Shown: positions 35,372 to 47,627, counted from the stretch's first letter. The stretch: DNA of 64,000 nt from Oxytricha trifallax (GCA_000711775.1 ARYC01017288.1:79977-143976), one strand, 5' to 3'. The notes: a model not told the origin generated them from the letters alone. Numbers and translations: made by a program.

Positions 35372-35958
35372 TTTATAAAAAAAGTTTTAATATTACAATT
35401 TTACTTGATAGAAAGATCATAAGAATAGTTTTTAATTAGCTATAAACTGACAATAAATTCTATTTGTATATCTTTGATCAATTTTCTCTCATAAATCATA
35501 GAATAATATTATTAAATATCTTTATATTATTTATAAAGAGAAAAGGATAAGAGATGGATAGCATAGTGAGAAATTAAGAAGAGAAGATTTGAATTATTTT
35601 TAGTTTATTAAATTGCGAAATTTAATTTATTCCTATACAGTGTTTAATAACCATTGGTTGGACTACTAAAAGTTTGGATTTGAACAATATTTAAGAATTT
35701 AGTATATTCTTCTTTATAATAAATTCAAATTTTTTTGCGCTCATAATTTCCCCCTCAAAACTTAATAACCTAACAAATACGATGATGATGGATCACCAAC
35801 AAGAAATCGCTGAAATCCTTTCCCAGCACTCAATTTATAATCAATGAATTTGAAGTTAAAAAACATTTCTATTTAAATAAATCTTAAAAGTTAATAGAAA
35901 CGGGGATGGGGGGAGTAATTAGGGTATTTATTATATGTGAACTCACAATAACAGACTC
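35372..35958. other. AT-rich intergenic stretch
   Basis: Between two divergent starts. No coding signal seen; a G-rich run (GGGGATGGGGGG) stands near 35901-35912. Confidence 0.45.
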
Positions 35959-37354
35959 ATGACTTCAACAAACAGTAATACAGTCAGCAACCAAACAGTC
36001 AATTCCAGGTAAGTTGCCATTTACATAAACCAGGGCTCATATTAATAACTCTTGTAATAAAAAAAATTATCATGTTCATATTAATAATTGTTATACTGAA
36101 TAAAATTACTCATAGAATTGGTCCAGATTAGTTCCGTCTTTTCAAAATCAACATATTCTTAATCTTTCCATCTTTAGATGATTCAGAACTCCCACAACAA
36201 TCAATAATTTTTAAATTTATTTAAAAGTTGTAAATCAAATATTTGAAACCCACTCTCAAGTGAGGTATAAATAGCAAGAATTTAATAATATATTTTTTCG
36301 AAGCTTTACAAAACTGAAACTTGGTTTTAACTCAAAAATAGCGAATATTGCTTCCCAGTACAGCAATTTCACTCAGACTCAAGGCATGCTCCCAGAGCCT
36401 CTTCTCGAAGATAACCCAAACAGATTTGTTATCCTTCCAATCAAGTACAACGACATCTGGAAGATGTACAAGGACCAGATGGCTGCTTTCTGGACCTCTG
36501 AGGAAATCGACCTCGCCACCGACGTTAAGGATTGGGAGAGACTCAACGACAACGAGAGACACTTTATCAAGCACGTCCTTGCCTTTTTCGCTGCCTCAGA
36601 CGGAATCGTCAACGAGAACCTCGCCCAGAGATTCTGTACTGAAATCCAAGTTCCAGAAGCACGCTGTTTCTATGGCTTCCAAATGATGATGGAGAACATT
36701 CACTCAGAGACTTACTCAGTACTCATCGACACCCTCATCAGTGACCCACACGAGAAGGAGTTCCTCTTCAAAGCCATCACTAACATCCCAGTTGTAACTA
36801 AGAAGGCTGAATGGGCCATTAAGTGGATTGGTGAGAGCGCTAGCTTCGCTGAGAGACTAATTGCTTTCGCTGCTATCGAGGGCATCTTCTTCTCAGGATC
36901 CTTCTGCTCAATCTTCTGGCTTAAGAAGCGTGGCCTCATGCCAGGTCTCACCTTCTCAAATGAGCTCATTTCAAGAGACGAAGGTATGCACACTGACTTT
37001 GCTTGCCTTCTCTACAAGCACTTGAACAACAAACTTTCTAACGAGAGAATCTTGGAAATTATTACCAATGCCGTCGGAATCGAGCTAGAATTCGTAAGTG
37101 ACTCCCTTCCAGTTGAGCTTATTGGTATGAACAGCAAGTTAATGGGGCAGTACATCATGTTCGTTGCAGACAGACTTCTTTTCGCTCTTGGTGTACCTAA
37201 ATACTATTAAGTCGAAAACCCATTCGAATGGATGGACATGATTTCATTAACAGGCAAGACCAACTTCTTCGAGAAAAGAGTTGGAGAGTATCAGAAGGCT
37301 AACGTGAAATAAACTAAAGAGGACAAGGTCTTCACCCTTGACGCTGACTTCTGA
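35959..37354 (+). CDS. RNR2: Ribonucleotide reductase small subunit R2
   Basis: Makes deoxyribonucleotides with the R1 subunit; carries the di-iron centre and tyrosyl radical. ATG 35959 ([16 protein letters not shown]), intron 36009-36303, then one uninterrupted exon. Near full identity in blocks to animal R2: [11 protein letters not shown] (radical Tyr), [14 protein letters not shown] (Glu/His ligands), [39 protein letters not shown], and the R1-binding end FTLDADF. Ligands Asp, Glu, Glu-X2-His, Glu and Glu-X2-His are all present. Codon use is richer in C than neighbours, typical of a highly expressed gene. TGA 37352. Confidence 0.96.
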
Positions 37355-37765
37355 GGAGTCTTGGAGATTCTAAAAGTCACCCTAAACCTATAAATTTCCA
37401 CCTTGTATCTACATTTAAACTATATAGTCGTAAATATATAATGTACCTTGTTTTTTGACTAAGAATTTATCTAATTTTCTCTTTTATTTTACGTGTCTAT
37501 AATATTTGGATATCCATTATTCCAGTGCATATCCAAAACAAATCTTTTCCTTTTAGTCAGTTATGCTCTTTACTTTAAGACAAATCTAATTCAATATCTA
37601 AAAATATTGTAATATTAAATGATAATTTAAATGCTAATGTAATATACTTAAGTTGAATTTGTCATATTCGACAAAATAAATAATTTATTATACATGTTTA
37701 AAAAGCTTTTAGTCTCCTTTTGTTTTCAAAGATAACTTATAAGTCATAGATATAAAGTATCATTT
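37355..37765. other. AT-rich region between convergent genes
   Basis: Between the 3' ends of R2 and the PPP4R4-like gene. Nothing recognisable. Confidence 0.5.
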
Positions 37766-40700
37766 TCAAGGCTTCTTTTTATTCATAGAGTTTACTTTAA
37801 GAACATTTGAAGAACTAGTCCCTCTAATTCTAGATCCACTACTTGCTGAACTTACTGAACTTAGATTACTTGACTGCGATGAGAGAACTGAAGAATGATT
37901 AGTACTTGGGATAATATTGCTGCAATAAGCGTCTTCCTTAATGAAATCTTTTGCTGAAGATACTCCGCTATTGTAACGCTTCACCATAGGAAGCTTATTT
38001 TTCATGCTACTACATACATTAGTACTGCTATGGGATATCGAAGCACCGCTATATTTGTTCTCATTAGAACCGGAGTGGGGGAGGTACATAGGACTTATGC
38101 TTGGAAGTCCTATGATTTGATGATCGTTACAGGAGTTTCTTTTGACCATTTTCTTTCCATTCAGATTACTACTTGGCTGAATGCTTACTTTAGAAGTTTG
38201 CCTTAATGTTTTCCTTCTTTGCATTTAGAGTTTAGGGTCTTGTAGTAGTTTGTAAATCTCGTACTTGTGCTCCTCTTCTTGTCTTCGCTTTTGTTCCTCG
38301 TCTATACGTTCCTTCATATCTCGATTTTCTTAGTCTAGTTCATACTAGTCGTGCTTCTTTTCTTACTCAATTCTTTAGTAATATTCCTCTTCGCTGAGAT
38401 CTTTATTCTTGATAGCTTTAATCTCGCAGTCATATGCTATTTCACTAATATCGTCATCCTTATCGTTTTTAAACTTATCAAGCAAACTGAACAATTCAAT
38501 TCTCTAGCTTTTGTCAACTTCATGGGATTAATGGACGAATTTAGAAGTTTAGAAAAACCTTGAAATTATTTTCTCAGTTAGCAAACACACTCTTCTTCTA
38601 ATAGCGAGTTATTTGTCGTTTTATAAACAAATGAATGTGTCGTAGAAGTTTTAGACAAAGAATCTTTTAGTCATCTTTGGTGCTTTGTCAAATTGAGATT
38701 ATGTCAAGCTTTACTCAATAAAAGTTAGGAATGCTTTTCTTACTGAAATGCTTTTGGCTTTTGCTAAATCACAGATAATTTGCTCAACTAATTCCTGCCT
38801 CTCAAGTCTTCGATAGTTATTATAAACTAAAGTTGATACTAACCTTGCTATATTGTAAGAAAACATTTGAATTTGGAAAATTAAATTTAAATTATAAAAA
38901 AACAAATTCGTGGCAGTTAACTTTCTGGAAGCCTAGACAATATGGTACTTGTTCGATTGAGAATTCAAAATCAGCTAGACTTTACTATTGGCAGTACTCC
39001 TCAATCGCATCCCTGAAGCGAGATAACTCAACTTTAATTTTGGGTGATTTGTTTAGTAGATTTTAATGCCAAAATTAAAGTCAAGTTATCTCGCTTCAGG
39101 GATGCGATTGAGGAGTACTGCCAATAGTAAAGTCAAGCTGATTTTGAATTCTCAATCGAACGAGTACCATATTGTCTTGGCTTCCAGAAAGTTAACTGCC
39201 ACGAATTTGTTTGTTTATAATTTAAATTTAATTTAATTTTCCAAATTCAAATGTATTCCTACAATAGCAGGTTTAATTTATTCATTTACTCTTTAATCAC
39301 TAAGTAGAGTAATGAGAGAGGACATAATTCCCTATGACAAAACTCTGCAATTCAAACTTATGCAAGCCATATTTATTTAATTTATAAGCAATTCAAATGC
39401 TCTCCAATCCTTTCTATATTGCTCTGCTAAGTGTTTTCTGTTATAAAGATCAATTACCAATTCAACAAGGTATTTAGCTTTTATTTCACAGTGAGAAATG
39501 TTCATATTTATTATTGATTCTCCCAAGTTAGGAATCAGAAAATCTCTAACAGTTTCATTCTTCATAAAGTTTATGAATGAATTATAATAATTTTCTTTTT
39601 GCTACTAGTCTAAGTTGTGAAGTTTAAATTATTCATGTAAGCTTAGTGCAATCTGTTTTATAATTTAAAGATTTAAATCGTTATCGAATGCATTCTTTTG
39701 CTTTTTAAAGAGATTTACAAATGTGAATTTATCAAGTGCACTTAAAAAACTCATATTACTCCTTAATTTATTTTATTTCTCAATATGACAAGATTATATT
39801 AGAGAAATAATTAAATTTATATTCATGTCTATAATATATTATCAATTAATGGTAATCAACTAAATACAAATTAATATTTAATGATATAAACATGGAAGAA
39901 AAATATTTTACCAAGAATCTCAATAACATTACTTGTTTGCAAGTCAATGCAATAATAACCTTCATTAATTTAACCCAATTTTTAAAGTAAACCTACTTCA
40001 AATATTATTAAAAAAGCAATTATAAAACTTCACTAATAGAATTCTATTTAATATAACCGCACAAATTAATATATCAAAATAATAAGAGTTTTAACTTTCA
40101 GATCCATTATTTATTGGTGAAGCATCAGCTGTCGAAGACTAGGGAGGTGTCTAAGATGGTGCTAAATCATCAATAAAAAGTGAGAATTGTAGTATAATTG
40201 CTGAACAATCAAGCACAGTTTTATTTGCGAATATACTTGCCATAGCCGGTAAATTATAAGCGGCATTGAGCTGCAATTACTGATCACATTGTGAATTTAT
40301 TATGCCAAGGAAGTATTAAGCGATATTTTACTAAAGTTGTTCAAACACAGAAGGGTAGTGCTTGAAGAGACCGTACGCTATTTTACCCAAATATTTTGTT
40401 AGTTTTAATTGGCTGTCTCCGTCTTCGCATACTTTTTCAAATATGATTGGCAGATTTTTAAGAATCAGTTTATAACATTAATTTTTAATGAATTTGGATA
40501 CATAAAACTATATGCTTGATTCCATAATATATTGGATAAACTATACTCATGTTTTAGTTATCGAAGATCGGTTATCCTTTTTCTAGCATGACATCAAATA
40601 GAGTAATTAAGCTTGTCACTTTAATTATGATTTCTTCATCTTCAATCAGCTCACTGATCTTTCTAAATAAAATATATTATTTAAATATTCAATAGTCACA

Positions 40701-42407
40701 TGATGGATAGAATATAAAAATTAATTAAAATGATCTCCTTGCTAAATATATTACTAAGTTCATTCAGATTGAATTGCATGCCAATTTCTAACAATTTTTC
40801 TGCACATATCTTTCTTATCACCCACTAATTGTCTTAAAATAGATTTTTAGCTTGGTTTAGATATTTTTGCAAACTTTGATTTTCCAGCTCATATTAAATA
40901 ATTTCCCTTATATATGTACTTATTTCATAGTTAATATTTATGTATATGTTATAAAAACTCATTCAATGGATTATGAATTGAAACTCTTTTATTTCTGAGT
41001 TTCAACATGCCAATGAGAAATGTCGTGAGTATTTCTGCGCCCTTAGTTCTAATCTTTTAGGCTTTCTTTGAGCTTAACATTTCGGCTATTTCATTATTTT
41101 GGAATATTTCATCAATTATCGGAATTCGACAAGTTGGAATCACCTCTGAAATCAAATCTAGCCATTAATACCAAGACTAAAAAAATCATCAAATTCATTG
41201 TGAATTGAAAATTTTTAATTCATGTAAAAATGAAAAAAGGTATGTTATTAAGAATTGATAAATAATTAGTGATTTTTTTCCTACTTAATTTCATATTATT
41301 ATAATATCCCTTTTGAATCATTATCAACTAATATTTTTAAATTGTGAATCGAGAAAATAAACAATAATCTTAAATTCATTTATAGAGCACTTACATTCTA
41401 AGTTTCATAAGTAAGTTGGTTGACACAAATATCTAAAAACTTGTTGCTATTTTTCTCATTTACTATCTATAAGCAAATTTTATAGCAAAATCTATAAATA
41501 AGTTACTCCCAATTCGAAGACTTTTCTAAAACAGCCTATGGATTCAATCAGCAGTTCATCCTCCCAGTGATCTATTTGATTCTATATGCAATTTATTTAA
41601 CAATCAATTAATTAAATAGATATCTTTAAAAGTAGATTTTTATATCTTTTATACTTATTAGAAAGAAAGTTAATGAAAGTTTTTGTTAGTTTACTTCATT
41701 TAAAAAATTTAACTATATATTGCTGAAATCAAACTAACTAAATCAATGATTCATAGAGATAATGGATAGCTCTTTCATATAATTTAATAAAGAGAGAAAT
41801 TCAGTAGTACTGTAAACTTTATTTCTTTTTTTGAAACATGGTGAAAGTTTTAATTGCAAAAATAAAATGAAAAATTCTTAAGACTTACAATTATCAATGG
41901 GAAAATTTCCTCATTTCCGCCCTTCTCATTCATGTATTAGTGTAAATTTATCACCACCTATTCAAATCAATAACTTTGAATTATTATATTGATTATAAAA
42001 CATTTTTTAAAAAATGGGGGGAAGTCGATGTTAAATATATCCATAATAGGTGTTATATTACTCTTAATAAATCAATAAAGGATAAACGCTTATATTACAG
42101 CTCTTTTCTGAATATCAATCCCCTTCTTCATTATAAATACACCTTTTTAAACAAGAGTCATATCATCTTTGATTGTCATTCTTTCTATTTCCTCTTCAGT
42201 CTATACAATGAGAAGAGTTAATTATTTGTGATTTTTATCAAGAAATTTGATTAAATTCTCGTAATTCCTTATATATCTCCAATCTCTTAATTTATTCATG
42301 TTCAACAGATAATACCATAAACTAAAACTTACAATGACTCGCTCTTAATTTTCAGGAAATTCTTCACGCATGAGACTTTCTAAAAAGTCAAAATTTTCTG
42401 GCAGCAT
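37766..42407 (-). CDS. PPP4R4-like HEAT-repeat protein
   Basis: Probable regulatory subunit of a PP4-type phosphatase. ATG 42407 (MLPENFDFLESLMREEF), TGA 37766. Conserved HEAT blocks: YLGKIAYGLFKHYPSVF (human LGKLCHGLYGIF), LQLNAAYNLPAMASIF (human VRKNCAYNFPAMIVFV), SVRKAFLTFIEQSLTQSQFD, then a charged helix (EEEYYQRIEQEKKHDQYE) and a Ser-rich tail, the same order as human PPP4R4. About a dozen germline segments; introns such as GTAAGTTTTAG...GAATAG near 41960-42350. The exon-like part 38711-39754 is split by fold-back element 2, and removal at TA restores INEQIKPAIARLVST (EQIKPAIARLVSTL). Some upstream segment borders are not fixed. Confidence 0.8.
38853..39264. mobile_element. Fold-back MITE-like element, copy 2, inside PPP4R4-like gene
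   Basis: 412 bp, two nearly perfect inverted arms ending TTGTAAGAAAACATTTG on the left and CAAATGTATTCCTACAA on the right, TA on both sides (38851-38852, 39265-39266). It shares termini and several internal blocks (GCATCCCT..GCGAGATAACTC) with copies 1 and 3. Precise removal leaving one TA restores the host frame, so it behaves as an IES. Confidence 0.9.
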
Positions 42408-42999
42408 TTTTAACTTTATAATATAGTTGCTAAAATATAAAAAGTTTAATCTATTAACAATTACATTTCTATAGTCTATTAAAATTAAACTGATTGAAAT
42501 TCTTATTTTGCTTTTTTACTTTTGATGCAATTATATATCATTAAGATGGTGATATTTGTAAAACAATACTTTTTCCGAAAATAATAATCGTATATTTTAT
42601 TATTTATATAACTTAATTATTAGTGTCGATGTTTATTTTATAATTTATATCATTCTTTCTCAACTACCAAAATCTTAAATCTTGAGTCTTAAGAATTAAA
42701 ATTCTGATCCTCTAAGATTCATGAATGAAAGAATCGTGCTTTAATGCATAAAATTTTTCAAAACTTAATGGAGTTAGAAAATAGTAAAATACTTAATTGT
42801 AAATTTAACTAATTTGAAATAGATTTTTATCAAAGATTAATTTTTATAATCTAGCAATATAAATGAGAAAAGAAGAGAATAGGAAAAGAATTGCAGATCA
42901 AAAGATTATGAATGAGTCCAAATACTTAGAATGTAAGTAGATAAACTGAAATTAAATTATTGAATTAAAAATTAAAATCTAGATAAAAATAAGATTATC
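42408..42999. other. AT-rich stretch with a short orphan ORF
   Basis: A + strand ORF from 42863 reads MRKEENRKRIADQKIMNESK and then meets a GTAAGT. It looks like a first exon, but the DNA downstream belongs to a minus-strand gene. May be a stray germline segment. Confidence 0.35.
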
Positions 43000-43523
43000 T
43001 CATTGCTTGAGTGCGTTGAGTTTTACTTTCTACTCTAAAATGTCAGCCATTCTTCTTAAGAGGAGGGCTTTATTTGAGTCGTCAGTCTCTTCATCAGTTT
43101 CTCTCTAGGTTTTTTCATTTTCCTCATCTAATTCTTAGCATCTCCCCTCCACTATCATGTTGATAATGCTTGGTATCATCACTCTTTCTGAAAGACATTT
43201 TCTAGCTTTCTCGCAATCGTCCAGTGCTATTAGCCGAGCAAAGACCATATGAGAGATAATTATATGCTCTTTTTATTATGTTTTTTGAGTCAAAGTCTTA
43301 AGATTAAATTAAAGAAGTACCTTTAATTTAATTTGAAATTTCTTCTCACTTTTTTCCTTTGTCAGGGTATTTTTGATGGCTTTTAGCTTCTCTTCATGAA
43401 ACCAGTACTAATATAAAAAATAATAAAAGACATATTCGCTACCTCAATTTATTCTTGATCTGAAAGATGATAAAATGCGTAATCGTTAATATCCTCGCAA
43501 TCGTAGATTGCTTTTCTGTTCAT
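43000..43523 (-). CDS. Hypothetical helical protein
   Basis: Unrecognised. ATG 43523 (MNRKAIYDCEDINDYAFYHL), a short intron (GTAGCG...TATTAG) near 43408-43442, TGA 43000. About 165 residues: charged helix (KLKAIKNTLTKEKSEKKF), then ARLIALDDCEKARKCLSER and an acidic stretch (ELDEENEKTQRETDEETDD). Confidence 0.6.
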
Positions 43524-43955
43524 CTTTTAAATATAATAAACAATTAATTCTACTCCTCTTATTAATATTACTAAAAATCAAATATTTAAGAGAACGTTTA
43601 TAATAATAATAATTTAAAAGAATCCACATTGAAGTTTTTGGGACCACATATATATTAATGTGTTTTATAAATATAAAAAGCAGAACTTTATATTAGTTAC
43701 GGCATATTTCCGCTTGTATACTATGAATTCTCATCGTCATTGCTTGCCTTGCTATTTTTGTTTTTTTTTCCGAAATCTCTGACTCCTACCTTTCCTTCCT
43801 TTATTTGTTATTTAAATATTTGGATTAAATTTACTAAAAATTTCAATAAAACAAGAATATAAAAATAAATCTCATTTGATTATAATCTTGCAATATCCTC
43901 AATTAACAATTCCTATTGTTATCTATTTAATTACAAGCATTATTTAATACAAAAA
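43524..43955. other. AT-rich stretch with an orphan coding-like patch
   Basis: At about 43715-43815 the minus strand reads a basic segment (GRKGRSQRFRKKKQKQQGND) or, in another frame, NKQRKERQESEISEKK. GC content is higher than around it. No partner segment identified. Confidence 0.35.
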
Positions 43956-43982
43956 ATGAATTATAAAAAATTTCTAAATTGA

Positions 43983-44228
43983 ACACAAACTGAACTTGAA
44001 TAATCTATTCAGGAAGAATAAAGCTCTTTAATTGGGTATTGGAAGAATAAGAAGCTAGTATTTCAAATTATGAAGAAGTTTAATGTAAATTTGGCTGGTT
44101 TAAATATATTGATCAAAGAATTCATACAAAGCACCGTTCTTGATAGACAAACATTATAGGCAAAAATATTGGAAAAACTTGCAAACAATAACACTTATCA
44201 AATAAATGTTCTTTAAAAATACGAATGA
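43983..44228 (+). CDS. Small protein with MerR/CbpM-like helix motif
   Basis: Frame reads TQTELEQSIQEEQSSLIGYW, KKFNVNLAGLNILIKEFIQ and ends TYQINVLQKYE, TGA 44226. The pattern F.VNLAGLN.L.K resembles the helix after the DNA-binding part in HspR/CbpM-type MerR proteins, where it reads LGVNLAGIE; this is a pattern match only. An ATG at 43956 lies in the same frame (MNYKKFLN), separated by one in-frame TGA at 43980, so the start is unresolved. Confidence 0.4.
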
Positions 44229-44862
44229 ACTTAGGGGATTTGGATAATTTCTATTTTAAATAAAGTTAAAATAATTGCTAACTGTATTGAATTGTTAAAG
44301 ATTGCTTTTCATATTAAATTTTGTCTTAAATTCTTTAAAGTTTTATATTTTTATAATATATCGCAGGGATTTATCACTAATCATCATATATGACTAAACT
44401 CTTTCAAAAAGACTCATAAATTTCATATTCGGGTCTTTACTTTACGAATTACTTCGCTTATCCATCGATCATTACTATATATTAAATCTCACGGTAAATT
44501 AGGCTTAACATAATATATTTGGAACATTTCTCAGATTTAATAAGAATATTTTAGGACAGAAAAGAAAATAATTCTTATTAAGCTTTAATTAATTAAATTG
44601 CTTGACTTGATACAAAGCAGCTTTATTTATAGCTTAACATCAAATTCTAATGGTAACTATAGTAGTCTATTAAAATTATAAATTTAAACAAATTTATTTA
44701 CTATTTCTTTTATTAAATTATTTATTTTTTAATTACTTTTCTGTCGGAAATTAAAAAAAAATTAATTTAATGCCTTTGCGTAAAACTATTTTACTCATAT
44801 GCATAATAAATTGGGATTATAATATTGTAAATTATATTCATTTTATTATATACAAGTTAAAA
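44229..44862. other. AT-rich intergenic stretch
   Basis: No coding signal or clear repeat seen. Confidence 0.45.
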
Positions 44863-46417
44863 ATGAGCCTTAGTCAATTGTTCAAAAACTTAGACCAGTA
44901 AAATGAGTAGCCCTAAAACGATATTCCACTCTAAAATAACAAAAGCCCTAATTAAAGTGACTATTAATAAAGCTATTGCTAAAATTTTCTTTAAATGTAA
45001 AAACACATAAAGTAAAATTAAAATGACATTTACAAAGGTCAATTGAAATATGCACATCAAATTTGATAATAAAAATATACTAAGGGAATATATTTTTCTT
45101 TAAAAACCATTATGTGAGTTCAAATTATAATAATGTAAATGGTTTCTAAAAGCCCTGTTCAATAAACATTATTTTATGTAATTTAATTAATCTCGAGAGA
45201 GCTTTAATATTGTAGGAATACATTCAAAATGGAAAAATAAAGTTGTATTTAAATTATCAATGATATAATTTTGGCAGTTAACTTTCTGAAAACAAATTGA
45301 ATATGATACTTATTCAGAAAATTTAAAATTAACTAGACTTTGCCATTGGCGATACCCTTCTATTGAATTCTTTAACCATGATAATTTTACTTTATTTTTT
45401 GCATTAAAATCAACTAAACATATTTCCCTTAATTAAATTAGATCTATCTCGATTCGAGTACGATAAAATAGTACTACCAAAAGTAAAGTTTAGCTAGTTA
45501 ATATTGTCTTTTCAATCAAATAATTATCATATTTTTGATGTTTGTAAAATTTAACTGTCAATAATTCAATTGTTTGTTATTAAAATTAAATTTAATCTTT
45601 AATTTCACATTTTAAATGTATACCTATAATAATTAGATAAAATGAAAAACTTAATACCTATATTCTTATAAATTTTATGTTGATTTTACCATATAAATTA
45701 TTAATTAGTTTACTTTAATTGCTATTTATTTGAATAAATTCTTAATGATATATCCTCTTACTCTTTTGAATTATTCGAATAATAGATACTAGGAATATCA
45801 TCACAAGAATAAAGCACTGATAGTTTGGAATCAAATCAAGTAAAACCATCTGTGAAAGAAGACTTTGCGCTTAAAATACCATTGTTCTCAAATTTATCTA
45901 ACTTCGAGAGGAAGCTTATATTCGACACCTATAAGTTAAAAGGTACCTAGAAGGCTGAAATGTAGAGATAGAGGGGCAGTTTCAGTATGGATACTGAGGG
46001 GATTCAATTTGTTAACTACCTCATGATGAGAAAGAATATTGATATACCAAAGATAAAATTATCAATTCATTTATGATCATTAAGCTTTAAACAATTTACT
46101 CTAAATTGATATTATTTATAGATATTGATAACATAATGCAACAAGAACAATAAGTACCAGAGGTAATCAAAGCTCAAAAACTTCTAGACGATAACTACAG
46201 AATAAATAAATATGCCAGAGATGCCGTGTTGAGTTTAAATACCCAATCAAATATCAAAAACTAAAAGCATGTTGAATTATTGAATTAAGAGGAGATTGAT
46301 TACTTTAACTAGGTAAGTCATGGAGGGTTGAGATCTAGGTTAATAAAGCATGGATTACTTGCATTTATAAAGTTTAAATTTTATAAACACTTAATAAAAA
46401 TCAAATCATCATCATGA
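44863..46417 (+). CDS. Hypothetical protein interrupted by fold-back element 3
   Basis: Unrecognised. First segment from ATG 44863 (MSLSQLFKNLDQQNEQPQND), then a long non-coding interval holding fold-back element 3, then a segment from about 45770 (SSQEQSTDSLESNQVKPSVK, IPLFSNLSNFERKLIFDTYK) and, after an IES with pointer ATATTGATA, a last part (QQEQQVPEVIKAQKLLDDNY). The frame formally ends at TGA 46415; a GTAAGT at 46314 with TTTCAG near 46480 would instead end it as AFGYSTYLFTK. The join across the element was not fixed. Confidence 0.55.
45210..45629. mobile_element. Fold-back MITE-like element, copy 3 (diverged)
   Basis: 420 bp. Ends TTGTAGGAATACATTC and AATGTATACCTATAA, TA outside both (45208-45209, 45630-45631). 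Arms are the same family as copies 1 and 2 (GGCAGTTAACTTTCTG is shared with copy 2) but the two arms have drifted apart, so it is older. It lies between two coding segments of the same gene. Confidence 0.8.
46031..46127. other. IES, pointer ATATTGATA
   Basis: The 9 bp word occurs near 46037-46045 and again near 46121-46129 (edges approximate to a few bases). Joining gives MMRKNIDNIMQQEQQVPE. Confidence 0.75.
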
Positions 46418-46513
46418 AAGGAAACATCCTTATTGGTCTAATAAATGGATATTATAATTAATTTATTTAGAGCATTTTCAGGCTTTTGGATATTCCACAT
46501 ACTTGTTTACAAA

Positions 46514-46835
46514 ATGAACCCTGCAGCTGCCCAAAACCCCCTCTAAAATTTGTTAGTTTAAAGATTTGCACTTTCCACGTTTTTTGGTACATACATAGCC
46601 TCAAAATCTTACAAATACTATTGCAAAGTATTTTATATACTATAAGGCATATATTTTTGATTGCAAATATATATAATAAGTTGATATGATTTAATAAATT
46701 TGCAAAGAATTAGACACTATTGGGAAAGTAAAAAGTTCACAATTTTAACATGAATTTGAAAGATTTTAAGGTATTAATAGGTATGTTACAGAAGAAGATA
46801 TAAAAGGCACAAATGTCATTACAAAATCTTTATGA
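46514..46835 (+). CDS. Small hydrophobic-start protein, two segments
   Basis: Unrecognised. MNPAAAQNPLQNLLVQRF then FALSTFFGTYIASKSYKYY, an IES, then KELDTIGKVKSSQFQHEF and NRYVTEEDIKGTNVITKSL to TGA 46833. About 80 residues with one possible membrane segment. Alternative in-frame ATG at 46445 adds a hydrophobic stretch. The second segment has a close copy at 48513. Confidence 0.65.
46621..46699. other. IES, pointer TTGCAAAG
   Basis: TTGCAAAG at 46621-46628 and 46700-46707. Joining gives SYKYYCKELDTIGKV. Confidence 0.85.
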
Positions 46836-47087
46836 ACTAGAAAATATGGTACATTTAATTTACATTTTACAATTTGCATTTTCTCACATTTTGAAGTATC
46901 ATTTTGAAAATTTTTATTATGTAATGTAATTAGAATTATAGATAGAAGAATAAGGAGGTTTAATTTATGAATGAAAATATGTAAGATATTAGAAGCATCG
47001 TTATAAAAACAATTCATCAAATATATCTAGAGGTGCGTAAACTTGTATAAATAAAAATAAATTATTATAGAATTATTATTAGTTTAC

Positions 47088-47627
47088 TCACTTGTTGAAT
47101 CTTTCAAGCATTTTTAAGACTTTGGTCAAGTCAATAGACTGCTAAAGAAGATCAATTCTCTCATCAAGATTTTAGGTATTTCCCATCTTCCGTCCAATGT
47201 CACCCAAGTCTTAATTGACATCTACAAGTTTGGCCTCAACACAATCTTCAATAAATTGATCCATGTAGTCACAGTTATTGTTGATAAACTGCCATGCTTC
47301 ATCAATTTTGTTTAGTTTGAGAAGCCTTGCAAATACAAAATGCGAGTACGCTAATTTACCTCTTTTTATAATTTCTGAATATTCTTGAGAAATGAATTGA
47401 AATATTTTGAATTAAAGATTGATCTTAAATTTCAATGTACATCTAAAATTATCATCTTCTACTCTGTCAATCAGGTAAGAGTCCAAATCTGTCATTTGCT
47501 TTTAGTACTAAAAATAATGAATATTAGAAATAATATTATTTACGTCTGCTCGGTCTTAGTCGTTCAATACAATGTATGAATACTCATAAATGTTTGTACA
47601 TTTAACCATCAATATTCTGGCTTCCAT
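47088..47627 (-). CDS. Paralogous helical protein family, copy A
   Basis: ATG 47627 (MEARILMVKCTNIYEYSY), intron 47508-47543, TGA 47088-47090. About 167 residues: RVEDDNFRCTLKFKINLQF, YSHFVFARLLKLNKIDEAW, an acidic middle and a helical end (DLTKVLKMLERFNK). Shares FVFxRLLKLNKIDEA and RCTLKxKINLQF with copy B. Family unknown; possibly a small helical-bundle protein. Confidence 0.7.

Noticed and set aside
36332..36993. Antisense and shifted ORFs over the ribonucleotide reductase gene
   Set aside because: Shadows of the C-rich R2 coding region; the R2 frame matches the family throughout.
41976..42221. 81-residue + strand ORF
   Set aside because: Lies in a long intron or IES interval of the PPP4R4-like gene, with AT-driven composition.
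46750..47035. ORF MNLKDFKVLIGMLQKK and its copy at 48566
   Set aside because: The other frame of the same DNA (KELDTIGKV...) shows conservative changes between the two copies, joins to an upstream segment by an exact pointer and ends at the same codon, so this frame is a shadow.
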